Shown: in pieces, positions 14,994 through 21,059 of the stretch | Numbering within the stretch: the first letter of the stretch is position 1 | Layout: the number at the start of each line of letters is the position of its first letter | DNA from: CBDUQI01 sp965369325 | GTDB lineage: Bacteria > Pseudomonadota > Gammaproteobacteria > Steroidobacterales > JBCBZW01 | Reading direction: 5' to 3' | NCBI GenBank assembly: GCA_965369325.1 | Contig: CBDUQI010000091.1 | Location: 1 to 21,059 of the forward strand | DNA: 21,059 bases | The notes under the pieces: model-generated | Seen by the model: only the letters and a program-made list of their open reading frames with translations | Databases searched by the model: none | What the model was told of the DNA's origin: nothing | Position numbers and translations under genes: made by a program

Positions 14994-16168
14994 TTTCCGT
15001 ACCCCCTAGAGGCTTCCGAACAGAGGAGTTTGTGGCGCGTCTCGCGAGGGCGCAGTCGATGATGGCGGCCGACAATCTGTGCGCCATCCTGCTGACCACC
15101 GAACACGATATTCACTACTTTACTGGTTTCCATACACAGTTCTGGCAGAGTCCGACACGCCCCTGGTTTGTGATTCTTCCGGCCAGCGGAAAGCCGGTGG
15201 CCGTGATCCCCGAGATTGGCGTGAATTGCATGGCTAGCGGCTGGGTGGAGGACATTCGCAGCTGGTCGTCGCCGCATGCGGTTGACGATGGCGTATCTCT
15301 GCTCATTGAAGCATTAGTACAGACCTGTGGGCAGCCACCGGCGGCGATCGGCATCAACCAGGGGCGCGAGACATTCGTGCGTATGCCGCTTAATGACTTT
15401 CGTGATGTCGAGGCCGCACTAAAGAGGCATCAGGCAGGCTTCGCGGACGCCACGCACATCATGCGCACTTTGCGAATGGTCAAGTCGCCGGCAGAGATCG
15501 CAAAAATGCGCTACCTCGCCCAACGCGTGTCGGGGGTGTTCGAGCGTCTGTTTGATTTTGTTCATATCGGAATGGGCGACGATGAGATTTTCAAAGCGTT
15601 CAAGATTGCGTGCCTGAACGCCGGCGTGGACGACGTTGCCTATCTGGTAGGCGCCGCCGGGGAGTGCGGCTACGACGACATCATCTCGCCCCCGAGCGGA
15701 CGGCGCTTGCAGGACCGGGATGTACTCATTCTGGATACCGGTTGTACCTACGATGGCTACTACTGCGATTTCGACCGCAACTACGGGTTCGGGGCTGTTG
15801 ATGATTTATCGCGACGGGCTTACGAAGTGGTGTGGGAGGCGACTGAAGCCGGGTTGGAAGCGGTGAAGCCCGGGCAGCGCTGCACGGATGTGTTTCACGC
15901 GATGAACAATGTGATGAAGGCGGACGGCGCACAGGGTGAATCGGTCGGCCGATACGGGCACGGTCTGGGTTTGCAGTTAACCGAACCGCCCTCCAACACT
16001 CACTGGGACAAGACACGCCTGGAGGTGGGCATGGTGCTGACGCTGGAGCCGGGGATGATTTACGCTCCAGGCAAGATGATGGTACATGAAGAAAACCTGG
16101 TGGTGACGGACACCGGTGCCGAGTTGTTGTCTCGGCGTGCACCGGCGCAGATGCCGATCGCCCGTTAG
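14984..16168 (+). CDS. M24-family hydrolase (Xaa-Pro peptidase/ectoine hydrolase-like)
   Basis: This 394-aa protein has the creatinase-type N-terminal domain followed by a pita-bread catalytic domain. All five metal-ligand positions of M24 peptidases are filled: Asp251 in ILDTGC, Asp262 in YCDFDRN, His326 in RYGHGLGL, Glu355 in LTLEPGM and Glu369 in VHEEN. The CDFDRN form, instead of the common SDxTR, together with the length recalls ectoine hydrolase (DoeA/EutD, about 400 aa). Creatinase and proline dipeptidase are alternatives; creatinase normally lacks the metal set. It overlaps the preceding gene by 10 nt and closes operon 1. It could open a ring or cut an amide bond early in the pathway. 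Family is sure, substrate is not. Confidence 0.85.
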   Translation: MSVVSVPPRGFRTEEFVARLARAQSMMAADNLCAILLTTEHDIHYFTGFHTQFWQSPTRPWFVILPASGKPVAVIPEIGVNCMASGWVEDIRSWSSPHAVDDGVSLLIEALVQTCGQPPAAIGINQGRETFVRMPLNDFRDVEAALKRHQAGFADATHIMRTLRMVKSPAEIAKMRYLAQRVSGVFERLFDFVHIGMGDDEIFKAFKIACLNAGVDDVAYLVGAAGECGYDDIISPPSGRRLQDRDVLILDTGCTYDGYYCDFDRNYGFGAVDDLSRRAYEVVWEATEAGLEAVKPGQRCTDVFHAMNNVMKADGAQGESVGRYGHGLGLQLTEPPSNTHWDKTRLEVGMVLTLEPGMIYAPGKMMVHEENLVVTDTGAELLSRRAPAQMPIAR

Positions 16169-16249
16169 TCCTCAGACGGTGGCGCGAGCGATGGGGCCGC
16201 CAACTCCTCCTTGCCGTTGACGCGACGCGGCCTAGCTTGCTACCTGGGA

Positions 16250-16275
16250 GGTACTCCGTTGTGAGGTCGAGTACC
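16250..16275. promoter_or_regulatory. Inverted repeat upstream of the sox promoter (possible operator)
   Basis: GGTACTC (16250-16256) and GAGTACC (16269-16275) are exact reverse complements separated by 12 bp, ending 35 bp before the -35 element. This position suits a transcriptional activator site. No matching repeat is seen upstream of operon 1, so it is not the shared control element. Confidence 0.3.
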
Positions 16276-16310
16276 GAGAGTTAAGCTGATCATTAGAGCG
16301 ATTTATTCGG

Positions 16311-16343
16311 TTTACACGCCCGCGTGCGGATTGTATGTTGCCA
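16311..16343 (+). promoter_or_regulatory. Promoter-like block of the sarcosine oxidase operon
   Basis: TTTACA (16311-16316) and TATGTT (16334-16339) are 17 bp apart. The segments TTTACAC and TTGTATGTTGCCA are identical, at identical spacing, to the block at 9753-9785; the spacer between them is only about half matched. The predicted start near 16346 leaves roughly 22 nt of leader before the soxB ATG. Confidence 0.6.
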
Positions 16344-16368
16344 AGCGTTGGTTAAAGGTGTGGGGCGA

Positions 16369-17637
16369 ATGAAACGTTATTCCGCGTGGCGTGTATTCTG
16401 GAACGGGATAACCGGCCAGAGTGGCTGGGAACGCCAGTGGCGCGATCCCACGCCCGCGGAGCACTATGACGTCGTAATCGTCGGCGGCGGGCTGCACGGG
16501 CTCGCCACCGCATACAATCTCGCTAAGCACCACAGTGTTGGGCGCATTGCCGTGCTGGAGAAAGGCTGGCTAGGTGGCGGCAACGCGGGTCGCAATACCA
16601 CCATCGTGCGCTCCAACTACATGATGCCGGGTAACCGCGAGTTTTATGAGCATTCCCTGAAGATGTGGGAGAACCTGAGTCACGAGCTGAACTACAACGT
16701 CATGTTCAGCCAGCGCTCGCACATCTCGCTGTTCCACAGCCCCGGGGCCCGTGATGGCGCAGCGCGTCGGTATAACACGATGCGCCTGACCGGCTCTGAC
16801 GCCGAGCTGTGGAGTCTGGAGCAGTTAAAGAAGGAGGTGCCGCATCTCAATTACGCGCCCGATGCACGGTTCCCAATTATCGGTGCGGCGGTTCAGCGTC
16901 GTGCCGGCACCGCTCGCCACGATGCGGTCGCCTGGGGGTACGCACGGGGTGCTGATCAGCGCGGCGTGGATATCCTTCAGAATTGCGAAGTCACCGGAGT
17001 GACCCGCCTAGGCGGCCAGGTGACGGCGCTGGAAACATCACGCGGTACTATCCGGGCCGGTAAAGTCGGCTTCGCGGTAGCCGGTAACACCTCGCGGTTG
17101 TGGCAGATGGCCGGCCTTGGCAACCTGCCCATCGAGTCGCATAAGCTACAGGCATTTGTGTCCGAGCCGCTCAAGCCGCTGCTGGATCAGGTGGTGGTAT
17201 TTGGGGTAGGCGGCGCGCACTTTTACATTTCGCAGTCGGACAAGGGCGGGATGGTGTTCGGCGGTGATCTGGACTGGTACAAGTCCTACGCTCAGCGCGG
17301 TAACCTGCCCATCGTGCAGGATACCGCCGAGGCGGCCATGTCGGTGATGCCCTGCCTGGGCCGCGTGCGTTTGCTGCGCCACTGGGCAGGCCTGACGGAC
17401 CAAAGCATGGATGGCTCGTTTTTCATGTGCAAAACTCCGTTGAATAACCTGTATCTGAACGCCGGCTGGAACTACGGTGGCTTTAAGGCCAGCCCGGCAT
17501 CGGGTTGGTATTTTGCAGATTTGATCGCGAACGATCGCCCGCACGAATTAGTCGCGAATCACGACCTTGGTCGCTTTGATCGCGGCGTGAATCTTGATGA
17601 GCGCGGTGCCGGACCGGATCCCAAACTACATGGGTAA
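16369..17637 (+). CDS. soxB: Sarcosine oxidase beta subunit
   Basis: This 422-aa flavoprotein subunit of heterotetrameric sarcosine oxidase holds FAD and the covalently bound FMN, and is where sarcosine is oxidised to glycine with release of a methylene unit. The dinucleotide fold is VVIVGGGLHGLATAYNL near residues 40-56. GGGNAGRNTTIVRSNY is characteristic of SoxB. RRAGTARHDAVAWGYARGAD contains His184, which corresponds to the FMN-linked His of characterised beta subunits. WAGLTDQSMDGS and GWNYGGFKASPASGW are the C-terminal substrate and flavin blocks. The ATG at 16369 follows GGTGTGGGG; an earlier in-frame ATG at 16324 lies within the promoter element and is rejected. It is first in the sox operon, 200 bp after operon 1. 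Confidence 0.95.
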   Translation: MKRYSAWRVFWNGITGQSGWERQWRDPTPAEHYDVVIVGGGLHGLATAYNLAKHHSVGRIAVLEKGWLGGGNAGRNTTIVRSNYMMPGNREFYEHSLKMWENLSHELNYNVMFSQRSHISLFHSPGARDGAARRYNTMRLTGSDAELWSLEQLKKEVPHLNYAPDARFPIIGAAVQRRAGTARHDAVAWGYARGADQRGVDILQNCEVTGVTRLGGQVTALETSRGTIRAGKVGFAVAGNTSRLWQMAGLGNLPIESHKLQAFVSEPLKPLLDQVVVFGVGGAHFYISQSDKGGMVFGGDLDWYKSYAQRGNLPIVQDTAEAAMSVMPCLGRVRLLRHWAGLTDQSMDGSFFMCKTPLNNLYLNAGWNYGGFKASPASGWYFADLIANDRPHELVANHDLGRFDRGVNLDERGAGPDPKLHG

Positions 17638-17676
17638 GCAATCAACACATGTGATAGCTAATCGGGTGGGGTGGCC

Positions 17677-17961
17677 ATGATTCGCATCAACTGTCCGTTT
17701 TGTGGCGTGCGCGATCACAGTGAGTTTGCGTATGGGGGTGATGCCGCGATTGAATACCCTGCGTTGGATGCTCCGATGCGGGCATGGTCACAGGCCGTGT
17801 TCCAGCGCGAGAACATCTGCGGCGTGCAAATAGAAACCTGGCAGCATATACAGGGATGTCGTTTGTGGTTGCAGGTGAAACGCGACACGCGTACCCACGA
17901 AATTCATTGGGTCAAAGCGGCGGACGCCCGCGTGCAGGCCATGCTGGAGGATGAGGAATGA
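17677..17961 (+). CDS. soxD: Sarcosine oxidase delta subunit
   Basis: This small 94-aa subunit binds zinc and packs against the alpha subunit. The N-terminal INCPFCGVRDHSEFAYGGDA is the delta-subunit signature, with zinc ligands Cys6 and Cys9. The remaining ligands are probably His57 and Cys61 in WQHIQGCRLW. The ATG at 17677 lies after a GGTGGGG site; a GTG two codons upstream is also in frame but less likely. It starts 39 nt after soxB, and its stop overlaps the soxA start (ATGA). Confidence 0.93.
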   Translation: MIRINCPFCGVRDHSEFAYGGDAAIEYPALDAPMRAWSQAVFQRENICGVQIETWQHIQGCRLWLQVKRDTRTHEIHWVKAADARVQAMLEDEE

Positions 17962-20951
17962 CCGCGCGCCGTATCGCCGGCCGCGGGTTAGTCGATGCAG
18001 CCGTGCAGGTGCCATTCCAGTGGGACGGGCGCAGCTTATCTGGGCACCCGGGCGACACGCTCGCCTCGGCCTTGTTGGCGAACAACCAATGGGTGTTGGG
18101 GCGTAGTTTTAAATATCACCGCCCGCGCGGCGTGATGTCGGCAGGAGTCGAAGAAGGCGGTGCTTTAGTTACCTTGGGGCAGGGGGCTCGGCGCGACCCG
18201 AATGTAAGGCCCAGCACGCAGGAGTTGTACCAGGGACTGCTGGCGCATGGCCAGAACGCTTGGCCCAACGTTCGCTTTGATCTGGGCGCCGTGAATAATC
18301 TGTTGGGGCGCTTTTTCTCAGCTGGTTTTTACTACAAAACCTTCATGGGGCTGCCGCCGTTCGAGTGGGGCAGCGGCACCGGATTGTGGATGCGCTACGA
18401 GGCAATTATTCGCCGTGCCGCTGGCATGGGTGAGGCCTCGCGAGAGCCTGATCCGGACAGTTACGAACACGCGCATGCGTGGTGTGATGTGATGGTCGTC
18501 GGCGCCGGTCCAGCGGGTCTGCATGCGGCCTTGACCGCAACGCGTCGCGGATTGGACGTGCTGGTGGTTGAACAGGATTTTCTTGCGGGCGGGGACTGGC
18601 TAACGCAACCGGGCGCGGATGCGGCGAAGTGCCAACCGTTGCTGGCCGAGCTGAAGGCCGCCGGTGCGCGTTTGATGACACGCACCACAGCGTTTGGCCT
18701 CTACGATGGCGGCGTTGCCGGGCTGCTTGAGCGCGTGACCGATCATCTCAGCGCCCCTTCAGAGCATCTGCCGCGGCAACGGTTCTGGACCGTGCGCGCG
18801 CGGCAGACGATCCTGGCAACCGGGGCGCTGGAACGGCATTTTTGTTTTGCCAACAATGATCGGCCAGGCATCATGAATTGTGCCGCCGCACGTACCTACT
18901 TAAACCGGTACGGCGTACTGGCAGGCGATAAAGTGGTGATCGCGAGCAATAACGATTCGGTGGCGGCCACCGCCTGCGATCTGGCACACGCTGGCGCGCA
19001 GGTGCAGGTGTTGGATGCGCGCCCGCAGGTAGGCGAGCAAGTACAAACGAAATTGCGAGCCGAAGGCGTGCAACTGCGCACTGGCGCGAGCGTGCATCGG
19101 GCACAGGGTTGGAGCAAGGTCAGTGGTGTGTCGGTCGCGACGGCGGACGGCTCCGGCTGGCGCGCGGATGGCGCGGTGGATTGCGATCTGTTGTTACTGG
19201 CGGGTGGGTGGTCGCCAGTGGTTAACCTGATGTCGCACCGCGGGGTGAAGCCGCAGTGGTATGCACCGCTTGCCTGCTTTGTGGTACCGCCCGGAGCGCG
19301 GGCAATTCATATGGCGGGCGCGGCTGCCGGTACTTGGAATGACGATGACTGCGTCCGCTCAGGCGAGGCGGCCGGCAACGCTGCGGCTGCGGCGTTGGGT
19401 AGATCCGCCGTCACGGTGACGGTGCCGGAGATGGGCGGTTGGGAAACCCCGTTGCAACCGCTGTATGAAGTGACGGTGGAAAGGAGCCAGAGCAAAGGCA
19501 AGTGCTTTGTCGACCCGCAGCACGATGTGACTAGTGCGGATGTGCGCCTGGCACATCGTGAAGGCTTTGTGTCCGTTGAGCATTTGAAGCGCTATACCAC
19601 ACTGGGGATGGCGACCGACCAGGGCAAAATGGGCAATGTGGTGGGACTCGCGTTGATGGCGGATGCACTTGGCCGCGATATCCGCGAGGTGGGCACCACT
19701 ACTTTCCGGCCGCCGTACACGCCGGTGAGTATCGGCGCGCTAGCTGGTCGTCAGCGCCAGCAGCATTTCAAACCACTGCGTCGCACCCCGCTCGACGCAT
19801 GGAACCTGGCTCACGGTGCCGTTATGACCGAAGCGGGTTTGTGGCGTCGCCCGTGGTACTTCCCGCAGGTGGGCGAATCGCTGGATGAGGCATACATTCG
19901 CGAGGCGAGCACGGTGCGTCAAAGCGTGGGGTTGTGCGATGTGACCTCGCTGGGCAAGATCGCCGTGCAGGGCCCGGATGCCACGGAATTCCTCAACCGC
20001 ATCTACGCGAATCCATTTGCCAAGCTGGCCATCGGTAAAGCCCGCTACGGCATTATGCTGCGCGATGATGGCATCGTGCTAGACGACGGCACCACTTGGC
20101 GCCTGAGTGACGCCGATTACTTTATGACGACCACCACCGCGCACGCCGCCAAGGTAATGGTGTGGCTGGAAGAGTTGCTGGCCGTGCGTTGGCCGGCGCT
20201 GAATGTGCACGTGACCACGGTGAGCGATCAATGGGCTGCCGTGGCCGTCGCCGGTCCGAAGTCACGCGAGGTGCTGGCGCAGTGCATGGCTGATCCGAAT
20301 GAGGTCGGCGAGGAGGCATTGCCTTTTATGGGCGTGCTGCAAAGCCATTTGCGCGAGCAGGTTCCGTGTCGAATCGCCCGCATCAGTTTTTCCGGCGAAC
20401 GTGCGTTTGAGGTGTACGTGCCTTCGGATTACGCGGTCGACATGATGGAGATGTTGTGGCGTGAAGCCTCGCGTGTAGACGGTTGCCTGTATGGCCTGGA
20501 AGCATTGGGCACTCTGCGAATAGAAAAGGGCCATGTGACAGGCAACGAACTGGATGGTCGGGCGACGATGGTGGATGCTGGCCTTGCGGGCATGGCGGGC
20601 AAAAATAAGTCTTACATTGGCAGCGCGTTGAGCCAGCGCAAGGCATTGCAGGACCCGGACCGGCCGCGATTGGTGGGCGTAGTGCCGGTGGATCGCAACG
20701 CAAAGTTTCGTGCGGGTGCGTTGCTTTGCCACCCACAGCAGATCAGCGGGTTTGGCGAAGGACGGATTAGCTCTGTTACCCACTCACCCACGTTGGGCCA
20801 CTGGATCGGGCTGGGGCTAGTGAGTGGCGGCTACGAAAAGTGGCAAGGGCAGACGCTGATCGCAGCGGATCCGGTGCGCGATGGCAACATCGAGGTGCAC
20901 GTGGTGAGCCCGATCATGTTCGATCCGGATGGGAGTCGTGTGCGTGGGTAA
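17958..20951 (+). CDS. soxA: Sarcosine oxidase alpha subunit
   Basis: This 997-aa subunit has normal length for SoxA. In order: an N-terminal Fer2_4-like domain (about residues 10-100, GHPGDTLASALLANN, FKYHRPRGVMSAG) without iron-sulfur cysteines; an NAD-binding fold with VVGAGPAGLHAAL (180-192); a second dinucleotide-type segment around GDKVVIASNNDSVAATA; and a C-terminal aminomethyltransferase (GCV_T)-like region from about residue 620 (AHGAVMTEAGLWRRPWYFP, SVGLCDVTSLGKIAVQGPDA, YGLEALGTLRIEKGHVTGNE). The last domain places the oxidised methyl group on tetrahydrofolate, giving 5,10-methylene-THF. ATGA coupling to soxD shows operon translation. Confidence 0.95.
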   Translation: MTARRIAGRGLVDAAVQVPFQWDGRSLSGHPGDTLASALLANNQWVLGRSFKYHRPRGVMSAGVEEGGALVTLGQGARRDPNVRPSTQELYQGLLAHGQNAWPNVRFDLGAVNNLLGRFFSAGFYYKTFMGLPPFEWGSGTGLWMRYEAIIRRAAGMGEASREPDPDSYEHAHAWCDVMVVGAGPAGLHAALTATRRGLDVLVVEQDFLAGGDWLTQPGADAAKCQPLLAELKAAGARLMTRTTAFGLYDGGVAGLLERVTDHLSAPSEHLPRQRFWTVRARQTILATGALERHFCFANNDRPGIMNCAAARTYLNRYGVLAGDKVVIASNNDSVAATACDLAHAGAQVQVLDARPQVGEQVQTKLRAEGVQLRTGASVHRAQGWSKVSGVSVATADGSGWRADGAVDCDLLLLAGGWSPVVNLMSHRGVKPQWYAPLACFVVPPGARAIHMAGAAAGTWNDDDCVRSGEAAGNAAAAALGRSAVTVTVPEMGGWETPLQPLYEVTVERSQSKGKCFVDPQHDVTSADVRLAHREGFVSVEHLKRYTTLGMATDQGKMGNVVGLALMADALGRDIREVGTTTFRPPYTPVSIGALAGRQRQQHFKPLRRTPLDAWNLAHGAVMTEAGLWRRPWYFPQVGESLDEAYIREASTVRQSVGLCDVTSLGKIAVQGPDATEFLNRIYANPFAKLAIGKARYGIMLRDDGIVLDDGTTWRLSDADYFMTTTTAHAAKVMVWLEELLAVRWPALNVHVTTVSDQWAAVAVAGPKSREVLAQCMADPNEVGEEALPFMGVLQSHLREQVPCRIARISFSGERAFEVYVPSDYAVDMMEMLWREASRVDGCLYGLEALGTLRIEKGHVTGNELDGRATMVDAGLAGMAGKNKSYIGSALSQRKALQDPDRPRLVGVVPVDRNAKFRAGALLCHPQQISGFGEGRISSVTHSPTLGHWIGLGLVSGGYEKWQGQTLIAADPVRDGNIEVHVVSPIMFDPDGSRVRG

Positions 20952-21059
20952 CCGAATCTCATCATTGCCGCACAACGGTGACGCTAGACGCCCGGCGGCC
21001 GATGCCACCGTCGCGCTGTCCGAGCAACCGGGGCTGGCGCTTTATCAACTGGCTGCGTG
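20944..21059 (+). CDS. soxG: Sarcosine oxidase gamma subunit, N-terminal part (continues past window end)
   Basis: A frame opens with GTG at 20944, 8 nt after GGGAG, overlaps the soxA stop by 8 nt, and stays open to the last base (38 full codons). The visible part ends ATVALSEQPGLALYQLAA, which fits the start of SoxG proteins. A GTG at 20938 is an alternative start. The call rests mostly on the fixed soxBDAG order; the gene runs out of the window. Confidence 0.7.
   Translation, partial: MGNRISSLPHNGDARRPAADATVALSEQPGLALYQLAA

Noticed and set aside
9851..16168. Straight annotation of operon 1 as hydroxyectoine (eut/doe) degradation
   Set aside because: EutC and the AstE-like deacetylase are absent and the PLP enzyme matches the diaminopropionate ammonia-lyase pattern rather than EutB; kept only as an analogy.
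14984..16168. Creatinase feeding sarcosine to the sox operon
   Set aside because: Attractive by context, but the full metal-ligand set and CDFDRN motif argue against creatinase, and no creatininase or urea gene is in the window.
16178..16201. Terminator after operon 1 (GGTGGC/GCCGCC stem)
   Set aside because: The stem includes a G-U pair and is not followed by a T-run, so read-through into the sox operon cannot be excluded.

Overview
The window looks like chromosomal DNA from a GC-rich (mid-50s percent by eye) proteobacterium, most plausibly an aquatic or marine gammaproteobacterium. This is an inference from gene content: a TorF/gcw_chp-type outer-membrane protein, an ASPIC/UnbV protein, a cardiolipin synthase and a heterotetrameric sarcosine oxidase. 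No rRNA, tRNA, CRISPR array, transposase or integrase is recognisable.

Left part (1-3010): the 3' end of an FG-GAP/ASPIC-UnbV protein runs towards two minus-strand genes, a putative lipoprotein alpha/beta hydrolase and a two-domain cupin protein. A gene-free stretch (3011-3460) follows, holding two perfect inverted repeats and an orphan ribosome-binding site. Next is a visibly more AT-rich two-gene restriction-modification cassette: a TSPPY-type DNA methyltransferase and a TTG-started putative endonuclease (3461-5723). Housekeeping-like genes fill the middle: a PlsC-type acyltransferase, a minus-strand O-methyltransferase, a minus-strand cardiolipin synthase, and a TorF-like outer-membrane protein (5811-9665).

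Right part (9753-21059): two consecutive plus-strand operons make up a catabolic island. Operon 1 (9851-16168) has six tightly packed genes: MFS transporter, phytanoyl-CoA-dioxygenase-like Fe/2-oxoglutarate oxygenase, M20 amidohydrolase, diaminopropionate ammonia-lyase-like PLP enzyme, a two-cysteine Asp/Glu racemase/maleate isomerase-family protein (EutA-like), and an M24 hydrolase (Xaa-Pro/ectoine hydrolase-like). Operon 2 (16369 to beyond the window) is soxB-soxD-soxA-soxG, encoding heterotetrameric sarcosine oxidase.

Both operons sit behind nearly identical promoter-like blocks: TTTACAC, then TTGTATGTTGCCA with the same spacing, giving a -35/-10 pair 17 bp apart. This argues that they are co-expressed. 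Together they read as uptake of one nitrogen-rich compound, its oxidation and hydrolysis, deacylation, PLP-dependent deamination, and oxidation of an N-methylglycine product. The layout parallels hydroxyectoine catabolism (EutA/B/D/E) but with different family members: a DpaL-like enzyme, an M20 deacylase, no EutC and no AstE-type deacetylase. I think this is the most likely undescribed system here. The substrate is unknown and can only be hypothesised as a 2,3-diaminopropionate-type or ectoine-like compound.
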